A DNA stretch of 64,000 bases from Blautia coccoides (GCF_034355335.1 NZ_CP136422.1:2111001-2175000); one strand, 5' to 3'. Shown: positions 45,729-55,532, counted from the first letter of the stretch. The notes: a model not told the origin generated them from the letters alone. Program-made: numbers and translations.

Positions 45729-46328
45729 TTGAACAAATCAGAAAGCAAGTATTTTAATACTGCAGTGAAAATGGACAAGGCATTTCTTGATCTACTGGAG
45801 CACAAAGATTTTGAATATATTACGGTAAAAGAGATTTGCAAGACAGCCAATGTAAACCGCTCTACTTTCTATCTTCATTATGAAACCATTGGAGATCTGC
45901 TGGCTGAAAGTGTCAGATACATGAACGCCCAGTTTCTGGAATATTTTCCACAGGGAGCAGAAAGCTTCATCGAGAACATGGGGGATATCCCTTTGAAGGA
46001 GCTATATCTAGTGACACCAAAGTATTTGTCCCCATATTTGACATATATCCAGGAGAATAAAAGGCTCTTTCAGACAGCAGTGCGCAAATCAGCAGATCTC
46101 AGGTTACAGGATAATTTTGATGGATTGTTCTTTCATGTTTTAAACCCCATACTGGAACGATTTAATATTCCGGAGAACGAGAGAAAGTATATTCTCCGAT
46201 TCTACATGGGTGCAATATTGAGTGTTGTAAATGAATGGATTAAAGAGGACTGCAAAGATTCTGCGGACCTGATCGTCAAAATTATTTCTGACCATATTGT
46301 AAGACCGGACATATCCGTATCTAAATAG
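45729..46328 (+). CDS. TetR-family regulator
   Basis: 199 residues from a TTG at 45729, chosen because GAGGAGGAG lies just upstream and the product then begins MNKSESKYF as in relatives. HTH: FEYITVKEICKTANVNRSTFYLHYE. The C-terminal domain is of the TetR_C_33 style. An upstream GTG (45654) would add 25 residues. Probably regulates the small membrane protein before it. Confidence 0.82.
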   Translation: MNKSESKYFNTAVKMDKAFLDLLEHKDFEYITVKEICKTANVNRSTFYLHYETIGDLLAESVRYMNAQFLEYFPQGAESFIENMGDIPLKELYLVTPKYLSPYLTYIQENKRLFQTAVRKSADLRLQDNFDGLFFHVLNPILERFNIPENERKYILRFYMGAILSVVNEWIKEDCKDSADLIVKIISDHIVRPDISVSK

Positions 46329-46363
46329 CAGAGAATCCCACAGTGGCCTGGTTCTCTGCTATT
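46324..46363 (+). terminator. intrinsic terminator
   Basis: Perfect 12-bp stem AATAGCAGAGAA / TTCTCTGCTATT, then TTATTG; the left arm overlaps the stop of the TetR gene. Confidence 0.85.
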
Positions 46364-46503
46364 TTATTGTGCATTTTACATGCCTTCCGGTCGTTAAGGG
46401 GATGGTATTAACTATAAGTTTATACGCTGGTGACATATTGGAGATTCAAAAGAAAGGAGACGCAGGATACAATACAGAGTAAGAAAGATTGGAGGGAAGC
46501 GTA

Positions 46504-47001
46504 ATGTCAGAACTAATTGTATATTTCTCAAGAAAATATGAGAACTATGTAAGCGGAGAGATAAAAAATCTTGAGATTGGCAACACAGAGGTCGCAGCAG
46601 GTATAATCCGGAAGTTGACGGGCGCGGATATGTTTAAGATTGAACCGGTGCAGGCATATTCAAAAGATTATAACGAGTGCATTGCACAGGCACAAGCGGA
46701 TCAAAAGCGGAATGCACGCCCTGAGCTTAAATCTTATCCGGAACATTTGAACTACTCAAAAATATATTTGTGTTATCCCAGCTATTGGGGCACAATGCCC
46801 ATGGCAGTATTTACGTTTTTAGAGCATTTTGATTTTACAGGAAAAACGATCAAACCTCTCTGCACTCATGAGGGGAGCGGAATGGGCAGCAGCATAAAAG
46901 ACATCAAGCGGCTATGTCCGGGCGTTAACGTAGAAGCCGGGCTGTCTATTCGCGGCGGAGCTGTAAGCAGATCTGAAAAAGATATCAAAAGTTGGTTATG
47001 A
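46504..47001 (+). CDS. flavodoxin-like protein
   Basis: 165 residues with the flavodoxin fold: LIVYFSRKYENYVSG in place of the classical FMN-phosphate loop, a central PEHLNYSKIYLCYPSYWGTMP and a C-terminal THEGSGMGSSIKDIKRLCP. GGAGGGAAG precedes ATG 46504. First gene of a redox operon; probably an electron carrier or NAD(P)H:acceptor oxidoreductase. Confidence 0.88.
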   Translation: MSELIVYFSRKYENYVSGEIKNLEIGNTEVAAGIIRKLTGADMFKIEPVQAYSKDYNECIAQAQADQKRNARPELKSYPEHLNYSKIYLCYPSYWGTMPMAVFTFLEHFDFTGKTIKPLCTHEGSGMGSSIKDIKRLCPGVNVEAGLSIRGGAVSRSEKDIKSWL

Positions 47002-47041
47002 TCACATGCCAGTTGACAGGAATAAACAGGAGGACGAATCC

Positions 47042-47452
47042 ATGAAACCGGAAGAAATGAGTGTATTTCCCATTGGGGAAACAAATGACGCGTTTGCAAA
47101 GTATTTTATCGGTCAGAGCTATTTAAATATGTTGTCGCTTGAGCAGGTGGTGGTCGGCAATGTGACTTTTGAACCAGGCTGCCGTAATAACTGGCACATT
47201 CATCACGCAGACAAGGGCGGCGGGCAGATGCTGCTTGTGACTGCAGGCAGGGGGTACTATCAGGAATGGGGAAAAGAGGCGAGAGAACTGAAGCCGGGGG
47301 ATATTGTACATATCCGGGCAGAGGTGAAACACTGGCATGGGGCTGCTCCTGACTCTTTTTTTCAGCACCTGGCTATTGAAGTGCCTGGTGAGAACTGCAG
47401 AAATGAATGGTGCGAGCCTGTCCCAGATGCGGAATACGGACAGTTAAAATGA
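47042..47452 (+). CDS. cupin-domain protein
   Basis: 136-residue single cupin barrel: metal ligands in NWHIHHADKGGGQMLLV and HWHGAAPDS. ATG 47042 follows AGGAGG. Such cupins are commonly next to carboxymuconolactone decarboxylase-like genes, as here. Substrate unknown. Confidence 0.88.
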   Translation: MKPEEMSVFPIGETNDAFAKYFIGQSYLNMLSLEQVVVGNVTFEPGCRNNWHIHHADKGGGQMLLVTAGRGYYQEWGKEARELKPGDIVHIRAEVKHWHGAAPDSFFQHLAIEVPGENCRNEWCEPVPDAEYGQLK

Positions 47453-47531
47453 GAAGCAAAAGATACGAGAGAATAGGACTTCAGACTACTATTGGTGAGA
47501 CTGGGATTTAAGAATAGAAAGCAGGTCAAGG

Positions 47532-48626
47532 ATGATAGATAAACTGGGATTTGGATGTATGCGTCTGCCCATGAGCGGCAGCGACGTAAATTATGAAGAA
47601 TTTAACCGCATGATTGATTACTATATGGAGGCAGGTTTTTCTTATTTTGATACGGCACATGGATATCTGGGAGGGAAAAGTGAGACTGCTGTCAGAGACT
47701 GTCTTGCCGCCCGATACCCGAGAGAGAGCTATACATTGACAAATAAACTCTCTGTACATTTCTTTGAAAGAGAGTCCGATATCAGGCCATTGTTTGAACA
47801 ACAGTTAAAAGCCACAGGAGTGGAATATTTTGATTATTATTTGATGCATGCGCAGGATGAAAATATATACAGACACTTCATGAAGTGCAATGCGTATCAG
47901 GTGGTACAGAAGCTGAAAGAGGAAGGGAAGATCCGGCATATGGGAATTTCTTTTCACGATAAAGCAGATGTACTGGATATGATCCTGAAGGAGCATCCGG
48001 AGATTGAAATTGTACAGATCCAGTTTAATTATATGGATTACGAAAGCCCCAGCGTGGAGAGCCGGAAAGTATACGAGGTCTGTAGAAAGTACGGCAAGCC
48101 GGTACTGGTCATGGAGCCGGTAAAGGGAGGAGGACTGGCAAGACTTCCGGAGGAGGCAAAGAGAGAACTTGAGGATTTGGGTACCGGGGAAAGTCCTGCA
48201 GCTTATGCGGTTCGTTTTGCGGCATCCTTTGACGGTGTATTCAAAGTGCTTTCCGGAATGAGTGACATGGAGCAGATGAAGGATAATGTATCGGTCATGA
48301 AAGCGTTCAGGCCTTTTAAAGAGGAAGAGTATAAAGCAGTAAAACGTGTATGTGAAATCCTAAATACTATGGATACGATCCCGTGTACGGCGTGCCGCTA
48401 TTGTACAGACGGATGTCCAAAACATATACAGATTCCTGATCTGTTCGGATGTTTTAATGCGAAAAAACAGTTCGGCGACTGGAACAGTGATTATTATTAC
48501 GGGGTACATACGAAAAATAACGGCAGAGCATCTGACTGTATCAGGTGTGGACAGTGTGAAAAAATTTGTCCTCAGCATTTGCCGGTGATCGAGTATTTAA
48601 AAGAAACAGCAAAGGTTTTTGAATAA
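47532..48626 (+). CDS. aldo/keto reductase with C-terminal ferredoxin domain
   Basis: 364 residues: TIM-barrel aldo/keto reductase with Asp and Tyr in FDTAHGY, Lys in LTNKLS and His in YLMHAQDE, followed by two CxxCxxCxxxCP clusters (CTACRYCTDGCP and CIRCGQCEKICP) expected to bind 4Fe-4S. It probably reduces a carbonyl using electrons passed through the clusters, perhaps from the flavodoxin in the operon. Confidence 0.93.
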   Translation: MIDKLGFGCMRLPMSGSDVNYEEFNRMIDYYMEAGFSYFDTAHGYLGGKSETAVRDCLAARYPRESYTLTNKLSVHFFERESDIRPLFEQQLKATGVEYFDYYLMHAQDENIYRHFMKCNAYQVVQKLKEEGKIRHMGISFHDKADVLDMILKEHPEIEIVQIQFNYMDYESPSVESRKVYEVCRKYGKPVLVMEPVKGGGLARLPEEAKRELEDLGTGESPAAYAVRFAASFDGVFKVLSGMSDMEQMKDNVSVMKAFRPFKEEEYKAVKRVCEILNTMDTIPCTACRYCTDGCPKHIQIPDLFGCFNAKKQFGDWNSDYYYGVHTKNNGRASDCIRCGQCEKICPQHLPVIEYLKETAKVFE

Positions 48627-48692
48627 AGATGAGCAGATGCTAAACCCTTCTGGGACGATAAGGAAAGAAATATAAGGAAAGAAGGAAATATA

Positions 48693-49463
48693 ATGGCAGA
48701 GACGAAATGTTCAAAAGAGTATCATGAGAAAATGTTACCGGGATACCACGCCTCGTTGTCGGAGACGGATCCGGAATTTACGGAGTGGTTTGATAACTTT
48801 GCCTTTGATGAAGTTGTCAATGAAGACGGACAGCAGCTTGAGGATAAGACAAGATCCATGGCAATTCTTGCGGCACTGATCGGATGTCAGGCCATAGATG
48901 AGTTCAGGGAAATGCTGTCGGCAGCTATGAATTTTGGTGTGACACCGGTGGTGGTCAAAGAGATTGTCTATCAGTCAGCGGCCTATCTTGGAATCGGCAG
49001 AGTATTTCCGTTTTTAAAGGTAACCAATGAATTTCTGAGGGAAAAGGGAGTCAGGATGCCTCTTGAAGGACAGTCAAACACTACAAGAAAAGACAGACTG
49101 GAGAAGGGGATTCGGGCGCAGGTGGATATTTTCGGATAGGAAATGAAGGATTTTTACCGGTCAGGACCGGAAGAATCCAGACATATAAATCGGTGGCTTG
49201 CAGATAACTGTTTTGGAGATATATATACAAGAAGCGGCCTTAACTATGGTCAGAGAGAGATGATCACTTTCTGTTTTCTTGCGGCGCAGGGAGGATGTGA
49301 ACCACAGTTGATCAGCCATGCGGCAGCGAATATGAAAATCGGTAATGACAAACAGTTTTTGATCCGTGTGATTTCCCAGTGTCTGCCTTATATCGGTTAT
49401 CCGAGAAGCCTGAACGCGCTGCGGTGTGTAGATAAAGCTTCCGGTAATATCAATGATGGGTGA
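48693..49463 (+). pseudogene. carboxymuconolactone decarboxylase-family gene split by one TAG
   Basis: Two reading frames in the same phase, 48693-49139 (148 aa) and 49143-49463 (106 aa), are separated by a single TAG at 49137-49139. Joined they read ...QVDIFG-stop-EMKDFYRSGPEE... and match one ~256-residue two-domain carboxymuconolactone decarboxylase-like protein (alkylhydroperoxidase AhpD superfamily). The second half has only a weak ribosome binding site (ATAGGAA before ATG 49143). Either a nonsense mutation, or two polypeptides made by coupling or read-through. Confidence 0.8.
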
Positions 49464-49508
49464 GTTAAAGCATTCCACCGCCTTTGTTGTATTGCCTTTC
49501 ACAGAATT

Positions 49509-49543
49509 TGGTGCCGGGAGAATCGCGTTCATACCCGGCACCA
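49509..49543. terminator. bidirectional terminator hairpin
   Basis: Perfect 10-bp stem TGGTGCCGGG / CCCGGCACCA with a 15-nt loop between the redox operon and the opposing hydrolase; the right arm covers the hydrolase stop region. Confidence 0.7.
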
Positions 49544-50605
49544 TACATCATCTAATGTTTTTAACAACATTTCAGAAAATTCACCTGCCTTATCGATAAA
49601 GGGGAGATGTCCTGTATTTTCTATTGTTATCAGCTCTTTGACCGGCGGGGAAATATGGTTAAAATAATTGAGTGCCATGCTGTACGGTGTTGTCCAGTCA
49701 TCAGCTCCGGCTATGAGGATCACCGGAACTTTAAATTGCGGATCGTGGTTATACATGGATGATCTTTCGTCCGATAAAAGCGCTTGGTACAGTTCACTGT
49801 TTGATTCTATGAGCGCATTAAAGTTTATCATCCATTTAAAATCACGGAATGTCATATAGGGGGAAAACAACTGGAGTAAAAGCATTTTATTGCTGTATTG
49901 TGAAGGCAGATATTTTTCTTTTAGCTGCCGGAATTTTAGGAATTCTTTGGCGTTTTGTTTGTCAAGGGTTTGACAGGACATTATCAACTCCAGCTTTTTC
50001 TCTATTTTCTGTGAGTCCTTGGGTTTGCCCGCCGCATCTGCCAGACGCATTGCTTCCCGTGCGGATACTTGTTCTGATTTTTTGAAGTCCAGCATTTGGC
50101 CTATGGGGATATAGGCGGATATTTTTTCCGGATGTGTTCCCGAATAGATACCACCGAGAAAGGTCCCCCAGGAATGCCCCATGATCGTAATCTTTTCCTT
50201 GTGATACTCGGAACGAATATGATCCACCAACTCGTCTAAGTCCTGCAGCAGTAAATCCAAAGTGGGCTTTTGGGCGTCTTTATTGCGGTAATAAGTATTT
50301 TCGCAGCCACGCTGATCCCAGTTGACGATAGTATAATCCCGTTCCAGATCAGCCTGCCAATAATAGGAATAGTATGCCATATTATTGCCGGGTCCCCCAT
50401 GAAGCATGAGAATGATGGGATTGGAAATATCCTGTCCGCGGATTTGTATATCCTGTTGGATCTGGCCTATAGTTATGTATTCTGTTTTTTGTATTCCTTT
50501 TTTTGAGCGGATCTTGAATTTATATGCGTTGATAATTTTGCCGGTGATCAATGTTAGGATAATTATTAACAGGAATCCTGTAAATAGGAGCAAAATGTTT
50601 TTCAT
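49529..50605 (-). CDS. alpha/beta hydrolase (proline iminopeptidase-like)
   Basis: 358 residues with an N-terminal membrane anchor (about 4-22), oxyanion motif HGGPG, nucleophile elbow GHSWG and catalytic His in ENTGHLPF; Asp likely in AGADDWTTP. HGGPG is typical of proline iminopeptidases and related S33 hydrolases. The active site should face outward. Substrate unknown. Confidence 0.85.
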   Translation of the reverse strand: MKNILLLFTGFLLIIILTLITGKIINAYKFKIRSKKGIQKTEYITIGQIQQDIQIRGQDISNPIILMLHGGPGNNMAYYSYYWQADLERDYTIVNWDQRGCENTYYRNKDAQKPTLDLLLQDLDELVDHIRSEYHKEKITIMGHSWGTFLGGIYSGTHPEKISAYIPIGQMLDFKKSEQVSAREAMRLADAAGKPKDSQKIEKKLELIMSCQTLDKQNAKEFLKFRQLKEKYLPSQYSNKMLLLQLFSPYMTFRDFKWMINFNALIESNSELYQALLSDERSSMYNHDPQFKVPVILIAGADDWTTPYSMALNYFNHISPPVKELITIENTGHLPFIDKAGEFSEMLLKTLDDVWCRV

Positions 50606-50681
50606 TCTATTTTATTCCTCCGGAGTGTATCTGAAAATTGGGTCTGACAGGCTGTGCATCACAGTTTATGGGATTGAATTT

Positions 50682-51215
50682 TCAGATATGCTCAATTGCG
50701 TTTATCAGTTTATCAATGAATCGTTGCTGCTGTCTGATAATATCAAACATATTCTCAATAGTGATTTTTGATATGAGGGGAATCTCTTCTTCGGCGTCTG
50801 CATTTTTCTTTTCACCTTGTTCAAGGAAATTGTACTCTTTTTCAAGTGATCTTTTTTGCTCTTCCAGGGCTTTCAGAGCATTTTTACGGGGGATTCTATC
50901 AAGGAGAGATAATCCGCTGTATAGTGTGGTAGGGTACAGGACAGATGAGGTACGTAAGGAATCAAGTATTAGAGACTGCAAATAATCTTTGCCCCGGTCG
51001 GTAATTTCATATACAGCTTTTTGCCTGTGGCCTGTCTGCTTGACATCGGCTAATGCGATATAATTCTCCTGCTCCAATTTCTTTAAAGCGTGGTATATGG
51101 AACCCACCAGCACGCCTCCCCATCTCTCTGCATCCGCCATACTTATCTTTTGCTGAATATCGTAGCCGGACATGGGGTGAGCGTCTAATAGTCCAAGTAC
51201 AAGCAGTTTTGTCAT
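50682..51215 (-). CDS. PadR-family transcriptional regulator
   Basis: 177 residues: PadR winged helix (MTKLLVLGLLDAHPMSGYDI, GGVLVGSIYHALKKLEQENY, AVYEITDRGKDYL) and a C-terminal coiled dimerisation helix. ATG 51215 follows GGAGGT; the frame continues upstream but without a ribosome binding site. It sits 76 bases upstream of the hydrolase on the same strand and likely controls it and itself through the palindrome next to its promoter. Confidence 0.9.
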   Translation of the reverse strand: MTKLLVLGLLDAHPMSGYDIQQKISMADAERWGGVLVGSIYHALKKLEQENYIALADVKQTGHRQKAVYEITDRGKDYLQSLILDSLRTSSVLYPTTLYSGLSLLDRIPRKNALKALEEQKRSLEKEYNFLEQGEKKNADAEEEIPLISKITIENMFDIIRQQQRFIDKLINAIEHI

Positions 51216-51232
51216 GATATATTTACCTCCTA

Positions 51233-51278
51233 ATTGTATACTCAATGTTGAGTATACAATATTAAGTGATTTTGTCAA
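51233..51278 (-). promoter_or_regulatory. PadR promoter with perfect 28-bp operator
   Basis: Minus-strand promoter TTGACA (51273-51278) - 16 bp - TATACT (51251-51256). A perfect palindrome ATTGTATACTCAA-TG-TTGAGTATACAAT (51233-51260) covers the -10 box and start point, as expected for autorepression. Confidence 0.8.
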
Positions 51279-51407
51279 GGGATATTTTATTGGTTTAAGG
51301 ATTGGCAGGATAACTTGACAGATTTTGTGTGGGAATTTACAGTAAGAGAAGCAGCGGATGTCTGTGTTTGGCGGAGAATTAAATAAAACGGACAAGGGGT
51401 GAAAGAT

Positions 51408-52031
51408 ATGAAAACAAAACTGATTTGTTTTGATTTAGATGATACATTAATAAGAGAAGTTCATTCAGTTATGCTGCCCTGTATTTTGAACGGCAGGGAG
51501 GAAGAACATGCCATTATCCAGAAACAAGAAGAAAGTGGACAGTTGGATTATATTACAGCAGACTACCGCAGAGCAAAACTATTTACAGGCTTAAAGGAAA
51601 GTGAGATCAAAAGCCGTTTTTTGGAAATTGCCAGGCCATTAAAAGGTATTCGTGAAACAGTGGATTATCTGCATAAGCTAAGGATAAAATGTATTCTGAT
51701 TACGGTTGGGCCTGTTCAGGTAGCAAAGGCAGTATCTGATATTTATGGCTTTTATGGATATTATGGAAGCAATTATGAAGTCGTAGACGGTAAATTCACA
51801 GGGGAAATTATTGACTATATAAAAGCAGAAAATAAAGTAAACTGCGTTAATGATTTTTGCAAAAAGAACAATATTAGACCATCTGAATGTGTTGCAGTTG
51901 GGGATGGTTCAACAGACATACCGGTTTTTAAATGTTGTGGAAAATCAATTGCTTTAAATGCATCGGATGAAGTCAAGAGGAAAGCTTCCTTTTCTGTTGA
52001 TACAGATAATCTTTTAGATATACTCGATTAA
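51408..52031 (+). CDS. HAD-family phosphatase (SerB-like)
   Basis: 207 residues: motif I DLDDTL, motif II around ILITVGP, motif IV VGDGSTDIPVF. Resembles phosphoserine phosphatase-like HADs. ATG 51408 follows AAGGGG. Substrate unproven. Base composition becomes AT-richer from here to 56 kb. Confidence 0.85.
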   Translation: MKTKLICFDLDDTLIREVHSVMLPCILNGREEEHAIIQKQEESGQLDYITADYRRAKLFTGLKESEIKSRFLEIARPLKGIRETVDYLHKLRIKCILITVGPVQVAKAVSDIYGFYGYYGSNYEVVDGKFTGEIIDYIKAENKVNCVNDFCKKNNIRPSECVAVGDGSTDIPVFKCCGKSIALNASDEVKRKASFSVDTDNLLDILD

Positions 52032-52155
52032 TACAATTATATAATAAGATTTTGAATTATCAGCATAAATACTGCATTTATAAACAGTTTCATAACTGAA
52101 AAACACTCATTTTACCACGAATTTACCACGATTGAATGAGCCTTGATATGATGAT

Positions 52156-52204
52156 AAAACCGTAGCTGTAAATCACATACTGTGAATTACAATCTACGGT
52201 TTTT
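52156..52204. terminator. long bidirectional terminator hairpin
   Basis: AAAACCGTAG + TGTAAATCACA / TGTGAATTACA + CTACGGTTTT, an almost unbroken stem around a TAC loop with T runs on both sides, between the HAD gene and the opposing regulator. Confidence 0.85.
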
Positions 52205-52631
52205 CTTCGTTGAATTTATAGCCAACACCCCAGACAGTTAGTATGTACTGCGGATTGTCTGGGGACGGCTCTATTTTCTTTCTTAGCTTCTGTATGAATG
52301 ATGTAAGGTTGCTTCCCTCTGGGGCATTGTGAAAGCCCCAGACATTTTCATATAGTTGGTCTTTCGTAAATACCTGCCCCTTATAGCAAAAGAGAAAATA
52401 GAGTAAGTCAAATTCTTTAGCAGTCAGATATACGTTTTCACCGCTTTCAGAAGTATAGGTTCTAGTAAAGGGGGCTATGAATAAATCAAGCTTACGTTCA
52501 GTCATAGTGATAGGATAGTATGACAAATTATGAGATAACCATTCTATAGTTTGTTGAAAGACAGCTTCTTCATTTTCATGAAATTCAATTACTACTATTT
52601 TCCCATTTTTATCACCTACTTTTTCCAACAT
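52194..52631 (-). CDS. winged-helix (OmpR/PhoB-type) regulator without receiver
   Basis: 145 residues: an N-terminal ~45-residue piece that is not a receiver, then a typical OmpR winged helix (LTAKEFDLLYFLFCYKGQVFTKDQLYENVWG, shown in part, ending ILTVWGVGYKFN). No Asp phosphorylation site. It lies just downstream of a MATE gene on the same strand, so may regulate it or be a truncated two-component regulator. No clear ribosome binding site at the ATG. Confidence 0.65.
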   Translation of the reverse strand: MLEKVGDKNGKIVVIEFHENEEAVFQQTIEWLSHNLSYYPITMTERKLDLFIAPFTRTYTSESGENVYLTAKEFDLLYFLFCYKGQVFTKDQLYENVWGFHNAPEGSNLTSFIQKLRKKIEPSPDNPQYILTVWGVGYKFNEEKP

Positions 52632-52687
52632 TACATGAAATCATTGTTATGGATAAACAAAAGCATTCCGAAAACATCTAAGCTTTC

Positions 52688-54079
52688 CTAAACAACTGCA
52701 TACTGTTTCCATTTGTTACTTTTCCAACGCCAATAGAAACAAATACATCTGAATGTCCAATCCATAAGCATGGCTATCCATACGCTAAGAACACCAATAC
52801 CTAAACCATATGCTAATATATAGCTGAAACCAATACGAAATACAACCATTGAAATAGCAGAGATAAACATAGGATATTTGACATCCCCTGCTGCTCTAAA
52901 TGTATTAGGCAATGTAAATGACATAGGCCATACAGTTATCCAACCAGCAATGTGCATAATCATAACTATTAGTGAAAGGGAAAAGGTTTCTTCTGATAGA
53001 TTATAAAGGCTTAGTATTGGCTTCAATAATATAAATATTCCAAAATTGAATAAAAACATATATAGCCATGAAGATTTAAGCAAATGTTTAGAATATTTGA
53101 CAGCTTGCTCAAATTCTTTAGCACCGACACATTGTGCAACAACTGTAGTCATAGCCAGACCCAATGCCTGTCCTGGTATCGTTGCGACATTAAGTAAACT
53201 ACCAGTTACTGCATTAGCTGTAATTGCACTTGTACCAAACATAGCGATAAGACTTGTTAATATAATTCTTCCAATTTGAAAGACACTATTTTCAAGACTG
53301 GCAGGAATACTAATTTTAAAAATACTTTTAATCATTTTTAAATCTATATCCCAAAATTTGTATGAACGTATTGTAATAGACAAGTTTTGATTACGTAACA
53401 TTATCATAATTGTTATAGTTGCAATAACCCTTGAAAGTAAAGTAGATAAACCAACACCAAATGCACCAAGATGTATCATATATATAAATAACGCATTACC
53501 TACTATGTTAATGATATTCATAACAAATGAATTTACCATTGCATTTTTTGTATTACCCATCGCTCTAAATAAAGCTGAAGCAGAACTATAAACAGCAACG
53601 AAAGGAAATGAAATGGCAGTTATATAAAAATATGTTCTTGCATTGCTCATTACAGTAGCGTCTATATTTCCGAAAAACAGAGATAAAAGTTGTTGATTGA
53701 AAATTAAGCAAATAACCGAAAAAATTACAGATATGCCTAAACTGGAAATTATAAGCTGTTCACCAGCTTGATTACTTTTTTCTAAATTCTTACTACCCAA
53801 ATACTGACCAGCTACTATTGCTCCACCAGTAGCAAGGGCTGTTAGTAGGAAGATGAGTAAGGTGTTAATACTATCGACCAGTGATACACCAGATACTGCA
53901 CTTTCCCCAGCGTATGATACCATAAGAGTATCAAACATTCCTACTGACAGCATTAAAGCCTGCTCAATTATTAAGGGTATGATTATTCTTCTTAAAGATT
54001 TTTTAGAAAACATACCATACTCAAATACATTTGCTCCATGTGACATTGCTAATACACTCCTACTATTATATAAAGTCAT
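52688..54079 (-). CDS. MATE-family efflux transporter
   Basis: 463 residues, about 12 membrane segments, MATE pattern (RRIIIPLIIEQALMLSVGMFDTLMV; GGAIVAGQYLGSK; IPASLENSVFQIGRIILTS). Clearly AT-rich compared with the MATE gene at 8.7 kb, suggesting transfer. It was probably divergent from the HxlR regulator at 55.8 kb before an IS110 element inserted between them. Confidence 0.9.
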   Translation of the reverse strand: MTLYNSRSVLAMSHGANVFEYGMFSKKSLRRIIIPLIIEQALMLSVGMFDTLMVSYAGESAVSGVSLVDSINTLLIFLLTALATGGAIVAGQYLGSKNLEKSNQAGEQLIISSLGISVIFSVICLIFNQQLLSLFFGNIDATVMSNARTYFYITAISFPFVAVYSSASALFRAMGNTKNAMVNSFVMNIINIVGNALFIYMIHLGAFGVGLSTLLSRVIATITIMIMLRNQNLSITIRSYKFWDIDLKMIKSIFKISIPASLENSVFQIGRIILTSLIAMFGTSAITANAVTGSLLNVATIPGQALGLAMTTVVAQCVGAKEFEQAVKYSKHLLKSSWLYMFLFNFGIFILLKPILSLYNLSEETFSLSLIVMIMHIAGWITVWPMSFTLPNTFRAAGDVKYPMFISAISMVVFRIGFSYILAYGLGIGVLSVWIAMLMDWTFRCICFYWRWKSNKWKQYAVV

Positions 54080-54147
54080 AGTCTTTCTTTACCTTTTCTA
54101 CAGGTTTGACTATGCTATTTTAAGATACTGTGGATTGGTTATCACCT

Positions 54148-54267
54148 CCTACCACTTGATGGTTTAAAAAAGGCTCCAACCACAGTCTCTTTGTTTATTT
54201 GTTAATCAGTTAGTTACCGCATGACGGTTTATCAAGAAGTAGGTTACGATTGCAAGGAGCCCTGTGG
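54148..54267 (+). ncRNA. candidate bridge-type RNA in 5' flank of IS110 element 2
   Basis: CCTAC-CA-CTTGAT (54148-54160) pairs with ATCAAG-AA-GTAGG (54231-54243) around a 70-nt loop. Within the loop GGCTCC (54172-54177) can pair with GGAGCC (54256-54261) and CCACAG (54180-54185) with CTGTGG (54262-54267), giving competing pseudoknots. It lies just upstream of the transposase, where IS110-group elements encode guide RNA. Inference from position and folding only. Confidence 0.4.
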
Positions 54268-54308
54268 ATCTTAAGACAGTATCAATACTTTATATCAGGA
54301 GGTCCTAT

Positions 54309-55484
54309 ATGATTTACGTAGGAATTGATGTCGCAAAAGATAAGCATGATTGCTTTATCACAAACTCTGATGGCGAAGTCCTTTTCAAGGCTTTTACCAT
54401 CAAAAACAATCTCGATGGGTTCGACGAGCTTTATCAGAAAATAGAATCCGTTATGGAAGATGCTTCTAAAGTAAAAGTAGGCCTAGAAGCCACTGGACAC
54501 TATAGTTACAATCTTCTCGGATATCTGCTTGATAAAGGTCTGGCCACCTTTGTTATCAACCCGTTACATACTAATCTGTACAGAAAAAGTCTAAGCCTTA
54601 GACAGACGAAAACGGATAAAGTTGATGCCCATACAATTGCTTCTATGCTAATGTCTGACGTGAACTTAAAGTCCTACTCAGACACATCGTATCACAACGA
54701 AGAGCTTAAGTCACTTACTCGCTATCGTTTTGATAAAGTTAAAGAACGCGCGAAGCTTAAAACATCTATATCCCGTCTTGTATGTATCCTTTTCCCTGAG
54801 TTAGAAAAGCTTGTTCCAACACTTCATCAGAATTCTGTTTATGAGTTACTCTACGAATTTCCTGGTGCAAAACAGGTAGCTAATGCACATCTCACAAGAC
54901 TTTCAAATCTTCTTGAAACCGCATCTAAAGGCCACTACACAAAAGAAACCTCTATCGCTTTTAGAGAGGCTGCAAGAACCTCTATCGGTTCAAATATGCC
55001 AGCTAAATCGCTTGAATTAAAGCACACCATTAAGCTCATTAGAGAGCTAGATTCTGAAATCGAAGAGATTGAAAACGAGATTAAAGTCATCATGGATGAA
55101 ATCAATTCTCCAATCCTTAGCATTCCTGGAATCAGCTATCGAATGGGTGCCATGATTATTGCTGAAATAGGTGACTTTAGCCAATTCGACTCTCCAGATA
55201 AGATCCTTGCTTATGCAGGAATGTCGCCTTCTACCTATCAATCCGGCCAGTTAGATAACTGTTATGCCAGAATGGAAAAACGTGGTTCTAGATACCTTAG
55301 ATATGCTCTGTTTAATGCAACCGCATATGTTTGTCTATGGGATCCAACCTACAAGGCTTATCTTGCCAAGAAACGAGCTGAAGGCAAGCATTACTATGTT
55401 GCAATGTCTCACGCGACCAAGAAACTAGTTCGGCTAATTTATCATCTCGAACGCACTGGACAGCAATACCAAAAAGCAATCTAA
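54309..55484 (+). mobile_element. IS110-family transposase (element 2)
   Basis: 391-residue DEDD recombinase, not closely alike to element 1. Asp in MIYVGIDVAKDKHD, Glu in VGLEATGHYSYN, acidic pair in TKTDKVDAHTIA, helix-hairpin LSIPGISYRMGAMIIAEIGD, and C-terminal SGQLDNCYARMEKRGSRYLR with the serine region. ATG 54309 follows AGGAGG. Intact length. Inserted between the MATE and HxlR genes. Confidence 0.93.
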
Positions 55485-55510
55485 TTCTTCCAACATCATA
55501 TCTTCTTGTC

Positions 55511-55532
55511 AGAGCATCATACTCGATGCTCT
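55511..55532 (+). terminator. short hairpin after transposase
   Basis: AGAGCATC / GATGCTCT, perfect 8 bp, followed by ATTTG. It could end the transposase transcript or mark the element's right side. The remaining stretch to 55761 is AT-rich without a gene. Confidence 0.45.
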
